64,000 nt of DNA from assembly GCF_000425645.1 (NCBI RefSeq), contig NZ_AUDV01000006.1, forward strand, positions 124,001-188,000. Direction: 5' to 3'. Under the pieces are notes generated by a model, which did not search any database, was not told the origin of the DNA, and saw only the letters and a program-made list of their open reading frames with translations. Positions 34,763 through 45,990 of the stretch are shown in pieces. The stretch comes from Gaetbulibacter saemankumensis DSM 17032. GTDB lineage: Bacteria; Bacteroidota; Bacteroidia; Flavobacteriales; Flavobacteriaceae. The translations under genes and the position numbers were made by a program. Each line of letters starts with the position of its first letter. Position 1 is the first letter of the stretch.

Positions 34763-35286
34763 TTCTCCAATATATTAATATGCTCGTAGAATTTATCAAA
34801 TATTATTTTAAACCAGGCAGTGTATAATTCCGGATGATCCTTTATATCCTGTTTAACTGCATTTAAAGACATCCACTTCCAATCACCTACTTCATCTGGA
34901 TTAATATTGGGTTCGCCATCAAAATACCCAATTAATACATGGTCGTATTCATGCTCCGTTAAACCATTTTCGAAAGGTGCTTTATAAATAAAAGAAATAG
35001 ATTCTTCCAAGTCTGTTACAAACCCCATTTCTTCCTGTAATCGACGTTTACCGGCTTCAATATTAGATTCCCCAACTCGTTGATGACTACAACACGTATT
35101 AGTCCATAAATTAGGCGTGTGATATTTATGTGCTGCTCTTTGCTGCAACATTAATTCGTTATTCTTGTTAAAAACAAACACCGAAAAAGCCCGATGTAGG
35201 ACTGCCTTTTCATGAGCTTCCATTTTTGGCATAGTTCCTATAGGCTCATCCTGCTCATTTACAATAATTACTTGTTCTTCTTTCAT
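34759..35286 (-). CDS. idi: Isopentenyl-diphosphate delta-isomerase, type 1
   Basis: Idi interconverts IPP and DMAPP, balancing precursors for quinones, carotenoids and undecaprenyl phosphate. The 175-residue protein is a Nudix-fold type 1 enzyme. WTNTCCSHQR places the catalytic cysteine at C66, next to H68. GKRRLQEEMG is the Nudix-like helix and HEYDHVLIG holds the acid Glu. The longest frame begins at 35304, but the −7 element TATTTTTG at 35294-35301 lies inside that extension, so ATG 35286 (MKEEQVIIVNEQ) is the start and the message is nearly leaderless. Confidence 0.96.
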   Translation of the reverse strand: MKEEQVIIVNEQDEPIGTMPKMEAHEKAVLHRAFSVFVFNKNNELMLQQRAAHKYHTPNLWTNTCCSHQRVGESNIEAGKRRLQEEMGFVTDLEESISFIYKAPFENGLTEHEYDHVLIGYFDGEPNINPDEVGDWKWMSLNAVKQDIKDHPELYTAWFKIIFDKFYEHINILEK

Positions 35287-35293
35287 AGTAAAA

Positions 35294-35301
35294 CAAAAAT
35301 A
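35294..35301 (-). promoter_or_regulatory. −7 element of the idi-queD-manA operon
   Basis: On the minus strand TATTTTTG matches TAnnTTTG and ends only seven bases before ATG 35286. Confidence 0.65.
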
Positions 35302-35435
35302 CAAAATAGAATGAGCTGTGCTAATCTTTGAAAACTTCTTTTATAAAATGAGAACTTCTTAATATAGCTATAAAACATCTATATATGGGCTAGAAATGCC
35401 TAGTTAAGATTTATTAAATTATATTTTAATAATAG

Positions 35436-35443
35436 TATCTTTG
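35436..35443 (+). promoter_or_regulatory. −7 element of the prfC promoter
   Basis: TATCTTTG matches TAnnTTTG and ends 22 bases before the prfC ATG. Confidence 0.7.
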
Positions 35444-35465
35444 CAGCCCATTTGTAACATTAATT

Positions 35466-37052
35466 ATGAGCTTTATAAAAGAAATAAACAGAAGACGTAC
35501 GTTCGGAATTATATCCCACCCGGATGCTGGTAAAACAACCTTAACAGAAAAATTACTTTTATTTGGAGGTGCTATTCAAGAGGCTGGAGCTGTAAAAAGT
35601 AATAAAATTAAGAAAGGTGCTACGAGTGACTTTATGGAAATAGAACGTCAGCGTGGTATTTCGGTAGCAACTTCTGTATTAGCTTTTGAATATAACGACA
35701 CTAAAATTAACATTCTTGACACACCAGGACATAAAGACTTTGCTGAGGATACTTTCAGGACTTTGACTGCTGTAGATAGTGTTATTGTTGTAATTGATGT
35801 TGCAAAAGGGGTGGAGGAACAAACGGAAAAGTTAGTTGAAGTTTGTAGAATGCGTAACATTCCTATGATTGTGTTCATCAACAAACTGGATCGTGAAGGA
35901 AAAGATGCTTTCGATTTATTAGATGAAGTTGAACAAAAACTTGGTCTTAAAGTATCTCCTTTAAGTTTCCCAATAGGTATGGGTTACGATTTCAAAGGTA
36001 TCTATAACATCTGGGAAAAAAATATCAATCTATTTAGTGGTGATAGCAGAAAAAACATTGAAGAAACCATTGAAATTTCAGATTTACAGTCACCAGAATT
36101 AAATACATTAATAGGTGACAAATATGCCCAGCAACTTCGTGACGAACTAGAACTTGTAGAAGGTATTTACCCTGAATTTGACAAACAGGCCTATTTAGAT
36201 GGAAATTTACAACCCGTATTTTTTGGTTCAGCGTTAAACAATTTTGGTGTACGTGAATTGTTAGATTGCTTTATTGAAATAGCTCCTAAACCACGTCCTA
36301 AACAAAGTGAAGAACGTTTGGTAGAGCCAAACGAAGATAAATTCACTGGATTTGTTTTCAAAATCCACGCGAATATGGATCCTAATCACCGTGACCGTCT
36401 GGCCTTCATTAAAATAGTTTCAGGTAAATTTGAAAGAAATAAACCTTATTTACATGTTAGAAATAATAAAAAATTAAAATTTTCTAGTCCGAATGCTTTC
36501 TTCGCAGAGAAAAAGGAAATTGTAGATGTATCATATCCTGGTGATATTGTGGGGCTCCATGATACAGGTAACTTTAAAATTGGTGACACCCTTACGGAAG
36601 GAGAAAATATAAACTATAAAGGGATACCTAGTTTCTCTCCAGAACACTTTAGATATATCAACAACGCCGATCCATTAAAATCGAAACAATTATACAAAGG
36701 TATCGACCAATTAATGGATGAAGGAGTAGCTCAATTATTTACTTTAGAACTTAATGGCCGTAAAGTTATTGGTACTGTTGGTGCACTTCAATATGAAGTT
36801 ATTCAATACCGTTTAGAGCATGAGTATGGTGCAAAATGTACCTATGAAAATTTAAATGTACATAAGGCATGTTGGGTAGAACCTGCAGATCCTAAGAATG
36901 ACGAATACAAAGAGTTCTTACGTGTAAAGCAACGTTATTTAGCCAAAGACAAACAAGATCAATTGGTATTTTTAGCCGATTCTGCATTTTCTTTACAAAT
37001 GACCCAGCAGACCTATCCAAGTATCAAATTCCATTTCACCTCGGAATTTTAA
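35466..37052 (+). CDS. prfC: Peptide chain release factor 3 (RF3)
   Basis: RF3 is the GTPase that removes RF1 or RF2 from the ribosome after peptide release. The 528 residues match the family length. G1 [10 protein letters not shown] is at 17-26, the switch [14 protein letters not shown] and G4 NKLDREG follow, and [12 protein letters not shown] marks switch I. The C-terminal half carries the RF3-specific beta-barrel ([20 protein letters not shown], in part). HPDAGKTT and the IERQRGISV sequence distinguish it from EF-G. It is monocistronic. Confidence 0.97.
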   Translation: MSFIKEINRRRTFGIISHPDAGKTTLTEKLLLFGGAIQEAGAVKSNKIKKGATSDFMEIERQRGISVATSVLAFEYNDTKINILDTPGHKDFAEDTFRTLTAVDSVIVVIDVAKGVEEQTEKLVEVCRMRNIPMIVFINKLDREGKDAFDLLDEVEQKLGLKVSPLSFPIGMGYDFKGIYNIWEKNINLFSGDSRKNIEETIEISDLQSPELNTLIGDKYAQQLRDELELVEGIYPEFDKQAYLDGNLQPVFFGSALNNFGVRELLDCFIEIAPKPRPKQSEERLVEPNEDKFTGFVFKIHANMDPNHRDRLAFIKIVSGKFERNKPYLHVRNNKKLKFSSPNAFFAEKKEIVDVSYPGDIVGLHDTGNFKIGDTLTEGENINYKGIPSFSPEHFRYINNADPLKSKQLYKGIDQLMDEGVAQLFTLELNGRKVIGTVGALQYEVIQYRLEHEYGAKCTYENLNVHKACWVEPADPKNDEYKEFLRVKQRYLAKDKQDQLVFLADSAFSLQMTQQTYPSIKFHFTSEF

Positions 37053-37180
37053 CAAATTATCGGTTATATTTGGTATTAAATAAAATATTCATAAAATTTA
37101 TAGTAGATAATTAAGAAATAAACAGCATGTTTAACTTAATTATCTATTAGCAATAATCATAACCCCAAATATGAAGCGCT

Positions 37181-37414
37181 ATGGAAACACTAAAAAACCA
37201 ATTTAGTAATCAAGAGATTACAGTAACATATGAGCCTTGTGTTTGTATCCATGCCGACCGATGTGCCAAAGAATTATCAGATGTTTTCAGAATTTCGATT
37301 ATTCCCTGGATTGACTTAGAAGCAGCAGAAACTTTAGCTGTTATTGAACAAATTAAAAAATGTCCGTCTGGAGCCTTAAAATATAGACTTAATAAACAAA
37401 AAAAAGCAAGCTAA
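37181..37414 (+). CDS. Small (4Fe-4S)-binding protein, Fer4_19 type
   Basis: This 77-residue protein carries a divergent mono-cluster ferredoxin domain. Cysteines occur in YEPCVCIHADRCAKEL and KKCPSGALKYRL, matching the CxCxHxxxC...CP arrangement of PF06902. It probably binds one iron-sulfur cluster and acts in electron transfer or as an accessory protein; no partner enzyme is nearby. No signal peptide. The start is ATG 37181. A different-frame ATG at 37171 does not give a protein. Confidence 0.88.
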   Translation: METLKNQFSNQEITVTYEPCVCIHADRCAKELSDVFRISIIPWIDLEAAETLAVIEQIKKCPSGALKYRLNKQKKAS

Positions 37415-37425
37415 CATAATTAAAC

Positions 37426-37462
37426 AAAAAAGGGATAACTAAAATTTAGTTATCCCTTTTTT
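37426..37462. terminator. Bidirectional terminator between the Fer4_19 and T9SS genes
   Basis: AAAAAAGGGATAACTAAA (37426-37443) pairs with TTTAGTTATCCCTTTTTT (37445-37462). The flanking genes are convergent and both can use it. Confidence 0.92.
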
Positions 37463-37519
37463 AATTCAAAAAAAGCAATTCAATATTGATTAATCTGAAT
37501 AAGGAAACAAATAAACTTG

Positions 37520-40500
37520 CTAATTTTTAATTATAACACGCTTTGTTTTAAGGAATAATCCCTGGCTATTTTTCATTCTTAAAAAATACAAGCCATCAAG
37601 TAAACTGCTAACATCAAAACTTTTACTTCCATATTTATATTGCCCTAATTTACCTTTTCTAACTAATTGCCCAGTAGCGCTATATAGAAATGCTTCCACG
37701 GGTTCATTGTTTACCGAAGAATACTCTATATATAAGGTTTGGGAAACGGGATTAGGGTATACAATATTGTCTAAAATTTTTGTATCGTCAATACTTAAAG
37801 GGGAACTCACTGTAACCAGATAATCTTCAACCTCTCCAAAAGCATTACCACAGGGCAGTACTGATGCATTATACGTGTTTCTTGTGCGAAGCTTCAGAGG
37901 TATATCGGTTAGTGCGGAAGCTGGAACCGTAAAAGTTCCTGTTGATACCCTATTACTATACGCAGACATACTTATAGCTTCATTAGGATCATCGAAATCG
38001 CCATCTCTATTAAAGTCTATCCAAGCACCCGCTTTATCTGGACTGAAAACAGCTGCCAATTCAATTTCTAAAGTATATTGTTGACCTGTTTCTATGGCAA
38101 TTGGACCTAAGTTATCATAATTGCTATACAGACTTTGCCCTGAGCCATTTTCAAAATTGCCCAATTGAACCCTATTTATATAATCACCACCTGTACCACT
38201 GGTTCCTGAAGCAGAGCAATATGAAAGAGGTTTAACAGTGTACATAAATTTATAGGTCTCACTAATATCGCTATTAGCCCCTTCTGCATAAACTTTAAAA
38301 TAAACTTTTGTCCCTTCTGGGTAGTTAGGTATAGGGGTGTTGGATTCCCAAACATCTCCAGATATATTAGACATTGGAATGGTATTCTCAAAGGTTGGAT
38401 TATCTTTTGACCAAGCAACATATACGTTTGTTAAAGTGCCATTATATGTAATTGTAGATGTAACATACTGATCGACATCAACTATTGGTAAATTTTCCGT
38501 TGGTTGTTGCGTAATTTGTGTTTCAACTATTGCTGGATAACTTGCTCTTCCATCTAAAGGATGTTGCCACATCCCACGGCCCCAAGAGACACCTCTTAAT
38601 GTATTTGAGCCATAAACTATTTCTAACTCATTGATAGAAGTATTTGGAAGTCCTGGATTATATAACGTCCAAGTATTATCTGCCATGGCTTTTTTGTAAA
38701 CACCAATCTCTGCGCCCAAATATATATTAGACGCATCTGTATGGTCTATCACTACAGATCGAATTGGCATGTTATTAAGATTGTATGTTATATTAGACCA
38801 TGATACTCCTTGATTAGTAGTTATATACACTTTGGCATTATCATCATGATAACGACCGTAGGTAACCACAATAACGTTATCATCATTAGGATCAAAAGCA
38901 ACATCTGTAATTTGATAATTAGGTAAATTACTTCTTATACTATTAAAGGTAGCGCCGCCATCGGTAGATTTTTCAATATTTACACCTTTTGTTACAACCA
39001 TGATTTGTGAATTATTTTGAGCAATTGCAGCGTTCCATATAACTCCTGTAAAATTAGGCGCACCAACATTTGTCCAAGTACTGCCAAAATCTTCACTTCT
39101 GTAAACATTACTTCCAAAATGATAAACTCTCATATGGTTATTAGGGTCGTATGCTAAGGGCGCAACCCATGCTCCGGTTTGACCAGCAGGTGTAGCATTA
39201 CTTTGAGTAATTCCTCCATCCTGCGTTTTTCTTCTACCTCCTTCTTGATAGCTACCTATCATCCAGTCATCATTCAATGGATGAATAATGCCTTCCATAC
39301 CATCACCGCCATAAAACTCAACCCAGCCGGTTTCTGTTTTAATACTTGTCCCATTATCTTGAGAACCCGTAATAGTTCTGTCGCTATTGGATTGACTAAC
39401 ACCTAAAGCGTAATTCTCCCTAATACCTTGCCCTTCAAAACGCTCCCAGTTTATTCCTTTATCTGTACTTTTACATAAGAAACCATCTGTACCTATCCAA
39501 AAAACACCATTAATACTTTTGGCTACTCTATTATCGGCATGTACATATTTACTATTATTTTTATAATTGGCATTGCCCTGACCCCAATTGGTTCGCTTTG
39601 TAAAATTAATTCCGCCATCGGTACTCATATGTGTATCTATACTACCCAATAATATATCATCACTGTTTGTATCACATACCACAAAACCTCCATAATTACC
39701 AATTCCTGGTGTAGATACTTTAGAAAAAGTATTACCGCTATCCATTGATTTCCATATCCCATCTGAGGTTGATAGAAAAACACAATTTGGGCAATCTGCA
39801 CTCACGGACAAATGAAGCTTCTCAGAAGTATTTCCTGTAAACGCTTTTTGAGAGAAAGTGGCACCTCCATTAGTTGAAACAAGTATATTGTTCGCATCAG
39901 TTCGCTTTGTGGCATATATAATATCAGGGTTGGTTGGATGAAATAAAATTGAAGTTACCCAATAATTAGCCACCTTTGTCCATGTTGCTAAATCATCAGT
40001 AGAACGAAACAAACCTTTATTTGTTCCCACAAAAACCATGTTTGGTGTTGTTGGGTGGTATTGTATTTGATATATTCTTCCATCGGATCCCAATCCTCCC
40101 CAACCTAGATTTGAGGGGTTAAAATTAGTTATACTCCAATTGTCTCCAGAATCATTGGATCTGTATATACCATGAGATAACTGGTTTTGAGAATTATTGA
40201 CATTTATTAAAATATTGGCAGGATTTGTAGGAGAAACAGCCATCGTATTAACACCGCTGGCATCAAGAAAATCGGTAGAACCTCCAGACCAAGTTGTACC
40301 GCCATCTAATGTTTTCCAGAAACCACCACTTCTAGACCCCAGATAAATACGCTGGTCGTTATTTGGGTCTACATAAAAAGTTTCTACCCTTCCTAAACCA
40401 ACTGCATAATGCCCTGTAACCTGACCGACATAGTAGGGACCTAAATCTTCCCAGCCCGTAGTATTTAACATTTTACCTTGTGCCGCAAGTTTTTGAGACA

Positions 40501-40834
40501 CTTCTAAATGTTCCTTTTTATTTTTTTTGAATGATTTGCTAATGAAAAAAGGATCGACACCACTTCTGTCCCCAGATGGATAGTACTTAAATTCGTTATT
40601 GTATAACCACCTTTGATATCCTTTCCAACCAGAACCTTTTGCGGATTTTTCCTCTTTTGACAAGCCGTTAAAATACTTTTCAGCTTCTTTAACAACCTCA
40701 TAAAAGTTCACACTATTATCGTACATCATTCTTTTATACTTTTGCGCATTAGCAAAAGAAGATGAGAACAAAATAAACCCTAATATTAAAGGGAAGATAA
40801 TAAACTTAATCCTGTATTTTTTAGCAATTTTCAT
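37520..40834 (-). CDS. T9SS-exported beta-propeller protein with GEVED domain and sorting tail
   Basis: This is a 1104-residue surface or secreted protein. Residues 1-30 are a signal peptide (cleavage after ANA). Asp-box/sortilin-like repeats (GGFWKTLDGGTTWSG, YRSEDFGSTWTN, IEKSTDGGATF and more) form one or two beta-propellers over about residues 120-760. Near 900-1020 a GEVED domain ends GNAFGEVEDYLVTV. The last 75 residues (VYPNPVSQTLYIEYSS ... SLLDGLYFLRM) are a T9SS type A sorting domain, which targets it to the outer-membrane type IX secretion system. Ligand or substrate is unknown; glycan or protein binding is plausible. A −7 element is at 40894-40901. Confidence 0.93.
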   Translation of the reverse strand: MKIAKKYRIKFIIFPLILGFILFSSSFANAQKYKRMMYDNSVNFYEVVKEAEKYFNGLSKEEKSAKGSGWKGYQRWLYNNEFKYYPSGDRSGVDPFFISKSFKKNKKEHLEVSQKLAAQGKMLNTTGWEDLGPYYVGQVTGHYAVGLGRVETFYVDPNNDQRIYLGSRSGGFWKTLDGGTTWSGGSTDFLDASGVNTMAVSPTNPANILINVNNSQNQLSHGIYRSNDSGDNWSITNFNPSNLGWGGLGSDGRIYQIQYHPTTPNMVFVGTNKGLFRSTDDLATWTKVANYWVTSILFHPTNPDIIYATKRTDANNILVSTNGGATFSQKAFTGNTSEKLHLSVSADCPNCVFLSTSDGIWKSMDSGNTFSKVSTPGIGNYGGFVVCDTNSDDILLGSIDTHMSTDGGINFTKRTNWGQGNANYKNNSKYVHADNRVAKSINGVFWIGTDGFLCKSTDKGINWERFEGQGIRENYALGVSQSNSDRTITGSQDNGTSIKTETGWVEFYGGDGMEGIIHPLNDDWMIGSYQEGGRRKTQDGGITQSNATPAGQTGAWVAPLAYDPNNHMRVYHFGSNVYRSEDFGSTWTNVGAPNFTGVIWNAAIAQNNSQIMVVTKGVNIEKSTDGGATFNSIRSNLPNYQITDVAFDPNDDNVIVVTYGRYHDDNAKVYITTNQGVSWSNITYNLNNMPIRSVVIDHTDASNIYLGAEIGVYKKAMADNTWTLYNPGLPNTSINELEIVYGSNTLRGVSWGRGMWQHPLDGRASYPAIVETQITQQPTENLPIVDVDQYVTSTITYNGTLTNVYVAWSKDNPTFENTIPMSNISGDVWESNTPIPNYPEGTKVYFKVYAEGANSDISETYKFMYTVKPLSYCSASGTSGTGGDYINRVQLGNFENGSGQSLYSNYDNLGPIAIETGQQYTLEIELAAVFSPDKAGAWIDFNRDGDFDDPNEAISMSAYSNRVSTGTFTVPASALTDIPLKLRTRNTYNASVLPCGNAFGEVEDYLVTVSSPLSIDDTKILDNIVYPNPVSQTLYIEYSSVNNEPVEAFLYSATGQLVRKGKLGQYKYGSKSFDVSSLLDGLYFLRMKNSQGLFLKTKRVIIKN

Positions 40835-40893
40835 TTTTTAATAGTTCGCTTTTAGTTATAATTTAAACCAAATTCTTTGATAAGCAACCAATA

Positions 40894-40901
40894 CAAAGTT
40901 A
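40894..40901 (-). promoter_or_regulatory. −7 element of the T9SS protein gene
   Basis: On the minus strand TAACTTTG matches TAnnTTTG, 59 bases before ATG 40834. Confidence 0.5.
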
Positions 40902-41151
40902 TAGATTATATAATAAAAAAGGGTGGATAAATTAATGAATAAGCGTGGTAAAAATCACAGCCCAGTAAAAAAATAGTAATATTAACCACAAACGCATCAA
41001 TTTTGAAGACCTATTCAATATTTTGATGTTCAATGTTCCCCCATATTCCAATCATTATTTAATTAAGGTCATTCTTATTTAACATCAGCAAATTAATAAT
41101 ATTAAAGAGGTCAGTAGTTAGTTTAATTAATATTATATTAACACTTTATAC

Positions 41152-41193
41152 CTATCCAGTCGAACCAAGGTTTAGTGGTATTGATGGTTGCTT
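41152..41193 (-). pseudogene. Decayed duplicate of the 3' end of the DUF3467 gene
   Basis: On the minus strand these 14 codons read K-Q-P-S-I-P-L-N-L-G-S-T-G-stop. The real gene ends E-Q-P-P-I-P-L-N-F-G-P-T-G-Q-A-stop (41236-41283). The copies are exactly 90 bases apart. Several of the differences are synonymous (TTA/CTA, AAT/AAC, ACG/ACT). Upstream in this frame a TGA occurs within nine codons, so only the tail remains. A partial duplication followed by decay is the simplest reading. Confidence 0.6.
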
Positions 41194-41235
41194 TGGAAAA
41201 CTATTTCAAGCAAAAACCCTACCGATCCTATCCTT

Positions 41236-41553
41236 TTAGGCCTGGCCCGTTGGACCGAAATTTAATGGTATTGGTGGTTGCTCGTAATCTTTAATTTCCC
41301 CATGGGCGTTTTCAAATCTGGCCACATTATCACCCAATGCCTTGAGTAAGCGCTTAGCATGTTGTGGTGTTAATATAATTCTGGATTTTACTTTATTTTT
41401 GGGAACACCAGGCATGATATTTACAAAATCAACCACAAATTCAGATACCGAATGGTTTATTATTGCTAGATTGGAATAAGTTCCTTCGGCTACCTTTTCA
41501 TCTAATTCTATATTAATTTGCCCTTGTTTTGGCTTATCTTTTTCGTCTGACAT
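41236..41553 (-). CDS. DUF3467 domain protein
   Basis: This is a 105-residue soluble protein. After a lysine/glutamate-rich start (MSDEKDKPKQGQINIELDEKVAEGTYSNLAIINH in part), the domain continues SEFVVDFVNIMPGVPKNKVKSRIILTPQHAKRLL (in part) and ends with PPIPLNFGPTGQA. The SEFVVDF and TPQHAKRLLKAL motifs are typical of DUF3467, a small beta-rich family of unknown function. It lies 100 bases after rpoC with a terminator between, so it can be expressed with rpoBC only by read-through. A decayed copy of its 3' end lies downstream. Confidence 0.88.
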   Translation of the reverse strand: MSDEKDKPKQGQINIELDEKVAEGTYSNLAIINHSVSEFVVDFVNIMPGVPKNKVKSRIILTPQHAKRLLKALGDNVARFENAHGEIKDYEQPPIPLNFGPTGQA

Positions 41554-41582
41554 GTTTTTAAAATTTTTATAAAATTAACAAA

Positions 41583-41613
41583 AAAATCCCGCCAATAACG
41601 ATTAGCGGGATCT
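41583..41613 (-). terminator. Intrinsic terminator of rpoC
   Basis: ATCCCGC (41586-41592) pairs with GCGGGAT (41605-41611), and on the minus strand T residues follow. It closes the rplK-to-rpoC operon. Confidence 0.88.
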
Positions 41614-41652
41614 TTTATCTTATAGATTTCTACATAAGTAAAAACCTTTGTT

Positions 41653-44600
41653 TTAATTATAATTTAATTCTTGCTTTACTTGCATCATTTCATCGAACTC
41701 TTCTTTAGAACCAACGATAATGTCTTGGTATTTACGCATACCTGTACCCGCAGGAATTCTATGACCAACAATTACATTTTCTTTCAAGCCTTCTAAAGAA
41801 TCAACTTTACCTGCTACTGCAGCTTCGTTAAGTACTTTAGTTGTTTCCTGGAAGGAAGCAGCAGAAATAAACGATTTTGTTTGAAGTGATGCTCTTGTAA
41901 TACCTTGAAGTATTGGTGTTGCCGTTGCAGGTCTTGCTTCTCTAGCCACTACCAATTGTTTATCTTCTCTTCTTAGTATAGAGTTCTCATCTCTTAATTC
42001 ACGTGGCGAAATAATTTGCCCCGCTTTAAGATTTGTAGAATCTCCTGCATCTTCAATAACTTTCATTCCAAAGATATCATCGTTTTCCTGAATGAAATCT
42101 GCTTTATGAGCTAATTGATCTTCTAAGAATAAAGTATCACCAGAATCAATAATTCTAACTTTACGCATCATTTGTCTTACAACAACCTCGAAGTGCTTAT
42201 CATTAATTTTCACCCCTTGTAAACGGTATACTTCTTGTACTTCATTTACTAAATATTGCTGAACCGCAGCAGGCCCTTTAATATTCAGGATGTCGTTAGG
42301 CGTTACAGAACCATCAGATAATGGCATACCAGCTTTTACATAATCGTTTTCTTGAACAAGAATTTGATTAGATAATTTAACTAAGTACTTTCTAATATCT
42401 CCTAATTTAGACTCAACGATAATCTCACGGTTACCACGTTTGATTTTACCAAACGATACAACACCATCTATTTCACTTACCACAGCTGGATTTGATGGGT
42501 TACGTGCTTCGAATAACTCAGTTACACGTGGAAGACCACCTGTAATATCCCCTGCTTTAGCGGACTTACGAGGAATCTTAACTAAAATCTTACCAACAGT
42601 AATTTTATCACCATCGTTAATCATTAAGTGCGATCCTACTGGTAAGTTATAAGAACGGATTGTTTCTCCTTTCGAATCTTCGATATGAAGAGTAGGAATA
42701 AGCTTTTTGTTTCTAGATTCAGAAATTACTTTCTCCTGGAAACCTGTTTGCTCATCAATTTCTACTTGGTACGTTACCCCTTGCTCGATGTTTTCGAATT
42801 TAACTTTACCTGCAAATTCAGATATAATTACACCGTTATATGGATCCCAAGTACATACAACATCTCCTTTACTAAGCTCATCACCATTGCTAATTAACAA
42901 TGTAGATCCGTAAGGAATATTATTGGTACTTAAAGTAATACCTGTTTTCTTATCGATTAATTTAATTTCGGTCGTACGCGAGATAACAATATCAACTTCA
43001 TTACCTTCAGAATCTTGACCTTTTACAGTTTTAAGATCTTCAATTTCAGCGATACCGTTAAATTTAACAGCAAGTTTATTTTCTTCAGAAATGTTACCTG
43101 CAATACCACCTACGTGGAAGGTACGTAACGTTAACTGAGTACCTGGCTCTCCAATAGACTGCGCTGCTACAACACCAACGGCTTCACCAAGCTGCACCAT
43201 TTTACCTGTTGCAAGATTACGTCCGTAACACTTAGCACAAATTCCTTGTAATGCTTCACAAGATAATGGCGAACGCACTTCCATAGTTTCCAATGGAGAT
43301 TCTCCAATACGCTTAGCAATTTTATCGTCGATTAATTGACCCGAAGCTACTAACAGCTCTTCAGTTAAAGGATCGTAAACATCATTTAATGATACACGAC
43401 CAACAACGCGTTCTTGAAGTGTTTCAACAACCTCATCATTTTTCTTTAATGGCTCAACTTCTACACCTCTTAACGTGCCACAATCTTCAGAGTTGATGAT
43501 AACATCTTGAGAAACGTCTACTAAACGACGTGTTAAGTAACCTGCATCGGCCGTTTTAAGAGCCGTATCCGCAAGACCTTTACGAGCACCGTGGGTAGAA
43601 ATAAAGTATTCTAAAATTGAAAGACCTTCTTTAAAGTTAGAAAGAATTGGGTTTTCAATAATTTCACCACCACCAGCATTCGATTTTTTTGGTTTTGCCA
43701 TCAGACCACGCATACCTGTAAGCTGACGTATCTGCTCTTTAGAACCACGGGCTCCAGAATCAAGCATCATAAATACCGAGTTAAATCCTTGTTGGTCTTC
43801 ACGAATACGCTTCATAGACAATTCGGTTAACTCAGCGTTGGTTGATGTCCAAATATCAATTACCTGGTTATAACGCTCGTTGTTGGTAATAAGTCCCATG
43901 TTATAGTTACCTGTAATACCATCAACTAATCCGTTAGCTTTATCAATCATTCCTTGTTTTTCTGGTGGAATAATAATATCACCTAAACTAAACGACAGAC
44001 CACCTTGGAATGCAAATTTGAACCCTAATGTTCTAATTGCATCTAAGAAATCTGCTGTTTCAGGAACTGATGTATATTTTAGGATATTTCCAATGATATC
44101 TCTTAAAGATTTTTTAGTAAGTACCTGATTGATATAACCAGCTGCTTGAGGCACGTATTGGTTGAATAATACACGACCAACAGTAGTTTCTATAATGGTT
44201 GGAGCTAACTTACCATCTTCATTGATATCTAATGTTCTTACCTTAATACCAGCATTTAAATCAACACGCTTCTCATTAAAAGCGATTTCCACTTCTTCTG
44301 GAGAATAGAATGTTAATCCTTCACCTTTAATTGGCACTTCAGGTGTAGATATACGGTGCTTGGTCATATAGTAAAGACCAAGTACCATATCCTGAGAAGG
44401 TACAGTTACCGGAGAACCATTTGCTGGATTTAAAATATTGTGTGATGCCAACATTAACATCTGACATTCTAAGATTGCTTCAGGACCTAGCGGTAAGTGA
44501 ACCGCCATCTGGTCACCATCAAAATCGGCGTTAAATGCCGTACATACTAATGGGTGTAACTGGATCGCTTTCCCCTCAATTAATTTAGGTTGGAAAGCTT

Positions 44601-45954
44601 GAATACCCAATCTGTGAAGCGTAGGAGCACGGTTTAATAATACTGGATGTCCTTTCAGAACATTTTCCAAGATATCCCAAACCACTGGCTCTCTTTTATC
44701 TATAATTTTCTTTGCAGATTTTACGGTTTTTACAATACCTCTTTCAATTAATTTTCTAATTACAAAAGGTTTGTAAAGCTCGGCTGCCATATTTTTTGGT
44801 AAACCACATTCGTATAGTTTCAACTCAGGTCCTACAACAATTACCGAACGAGCAGAATAATCTACACGCTTACCAAGTAAGTTTTGACGGAAACGTCCTT
44901 GTTTACCTTTTAATGAATCTGAAAGTGATTTTAATGGTCTGTTAGAATCTGTTTTTACAGCTGAAGATTTACGTGTGTTATCGAATAACGAATCTACAGA
45001 TTCCTGTAACATACGCTTTTCGTTACGTAAAATTACTTCAGGTGCTTTAATCTCAACTAAACGCTTAAGACGGTTATTACGGATAATAACACGACGGTAT
45101 AAATCATTCAAATCAGACGTTGCGAAACGACCACCATCTAAAGGTACTAACGGACGTAATTCTGGTGGAATTACAGGAATGACCTTCATGATCATCCACT
45201 CTGGACGATTCTCACGGTTTTTATTCGATTCACGTAAAGACTCAACCACCTGCAAACGCTTTAAGGCTTCCGTTTTACGTTGTTTAGACGTTTCTGTATT
45301 TGCCTTATGACGTAATTCGTATGATAGAGATTCTAGATCAATTCTAGCTAATAATTCGATCAAACACTCAGCTCCCATTTTTGCTAAGAATTTGTTTGGA
45401 TCTGAATCATCTAAATACTGGTTATCCTGCGGAAGAGTTTCAAGAATGTTTAAGTATTCTTCTTCTGTTAAGAAGTCCATTTTTTGTAATGGCTCCCCTT
45501 CTTCATTTTTAGCAATACCAGGTTGAATTACTACGTAACGCTCGTAGTAAATAATCATATCTAATTTCTTAGAAGGTAAGCCTAATAAATAACCTATTTT
45601 GTTTGGTAACGAACGGAAATACCAAATGTGAGCGATTGGCACAACTAAGTTAATGTGTCCTACTCTATCACGACGTACTTTCTTTTCTGTTACTTCTACA
45701 CCACAACGATCACAAACGATCCCTTTGTAGCGAATTCTTTTATATTTACCACAAGCACATTCGTAATCCTTTACAGGACCAAAAATACGCTCACAGAATA
45801 AACCATCTCTTTCAGGTTTATGAGTTCGATAATTGATAGTTTCTGGCTTTAAAACCTCACCTCTAGACTCTGCTAAAATAGACTCTGGTGACGCTAAACC
45901 AATGGAGATTTTATTAAATCTCTTTACTGTATTCTTATCTTGTTTTCTTGCCAT
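41653..45954 (-). CDS. rpoC: RNA polymerase beta' subunit
   Basis: This is the catalytic beta' subunit of RNA polymerase, 1433 residues. The active-site NADFDGD is at residues 475-481. The N-terminal zinc ribbon is [24 protein letters not shown] (in part). A second zinc site ([16 protein letters not shown]) lies near the trigger loop, and [16 protein letters not shown] is the bridge/trigger region. Length and insertions agree with Bacteroidota RpoC. It follows rpoB by 73 bases, with a perfect hairpin in between. Confidence 0.99.
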   Translation of the reverse strand: MARKQDKNTVKRFNKISIGLASPESILAESRGEVLKPETINYRTHKPERDGLFCERIFGPVKDYECACGKYKRIRYKGIVCDRCGVEVTEKKVRRDRVGHINLVVPIAHIWYFRSLPNKIGYLLGLPSKKLDMIIYYERYVVIQPGIAKNEEGEPLQKMDFLTEEEYLNILETLPQDNQYLDDSDPNKFLAKMGAECLIELLARIDLESLSYELRHKANTETSKQRKTEALKRLQVVESLRESNKNRENRPEWMIMKVIPVIPPELRPLVPLDGGRFATSDLNDLYRRVIIRNNRLKRLVEIKAPEVILRNEKRMLQESVDSLFDNTRKSSAVKTDSNRPLKSLSDSLKGKQGRFRQNLLGKRVDYSARSVIVVGPELKLYECGLPKNMAAELYKPFVIRKLIERGIVKTVKSAKKIIDKREPVVWDILENVLKGHPVLLNRAPTLHRLGIQAFQPKLIEGKAIQLHPLVCTAFNADFDGDQMAVHLPLGPEAILECQMLMLASHNILNPANGSPVTVPSQDMVLGLYYMTKHRISTPEVPIKGEGLTFYSPEEVEIAFNEKRVDLNAGIKVRTLDINEDGKLAPTIIETTVGRVLFNQYVPQAAGYINQVLTKKSLRDIIGNILKYTSVPETADFLDAIRTLGFKFAFQGGLSFSLGDIIIPPEKQGMIDKANGLVDGITGNYNMGLITNNERYNQVIDIWTSTNAELTELSMKRIREDQQGFNSVFMMLDSGARGSKEQIRQLTGMRGLMAKPKKSNAGGGEIIENPILSNFKEGLSILEYFISTHGARKGLADTALKTADAGYLTRRLVDVSQDVIINSEDCGTLRGVEVEPLKKNDEVVETLQERVVGRVSLNDVYDPLTEELLVASGQLIDDKIAKRIGESPLETMEVRSPLSCEALQGICAKCYGRNLATGKMVQLGEAVGVVAAQSIGEPGTQLTLRTFHVGGIAGNISEENKLAVKFNGIAEIEDLKTVKGQDSEGNEVDIVISRTTEIKLIDKKTGITLSTNNIPYGSTLLISNGDELSKGDVVCTWDPYNGVIISEFAGKVKFENIEQGVTYQVEIDEQTGFQEKVISESRNKKLIPTLHIEDSKGETIRSYNLPVGSHLMINDGDKITVGKILVKIPRKSAKAGDITGGLPRVTELFEARNPSNPAVVSEIDGVVSFGKIKRGNREIIVESKLGDIRKYLVKLSNQILVQENDYVKAGMPLSDGSVTPNDILNIKGPAAVQQYLVNEVQEVYRLQGVKINDKHFEVVVRQMMRKVRIIDSGDTLFLEDQLAHKADFIQENDDIFGMKVIEDAGDSTNLKAGQIISPRELRDENSILRREDKQLVVAREARPATATPILQGITRASLQTKSFISAASFQETTKVLNEAAVAGKVDSLEGLKENVIVGHRIPAGTGMRKYQDIIVGSKEEFDEMMQVKQELNYN

Positions 45955-45990
45955 AATATATGGTGCTATCGAATTATTTGTAAACTTTTA

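Larger units (their letters stand above)
40835..41235. other. 401-base gap containing a decayed duplicate of the DUF3467 gene end
   Basis: The right part holds a degraded copy of the 3' end of the adjacent DUF3467 gene (41152-41193 on the minus strand, see the separate entry). The left part carries the promoter of the T9SS gene. No other gene or RNA is apparent. Confidence 0.6.

Noticed and set aside
37520-40834. Large repetitive surface protein as a possible polymorphic toxin
   Set aside because: It ends in a standard T9SS sorting tail with a GEVED domain and has no toxin domain or adjacent immunity gene.
44975-45310. A 111-residue antisense ORF inside rpoC
   Set aside because: It mirrors conserved rpoC codons and has no features of its own.
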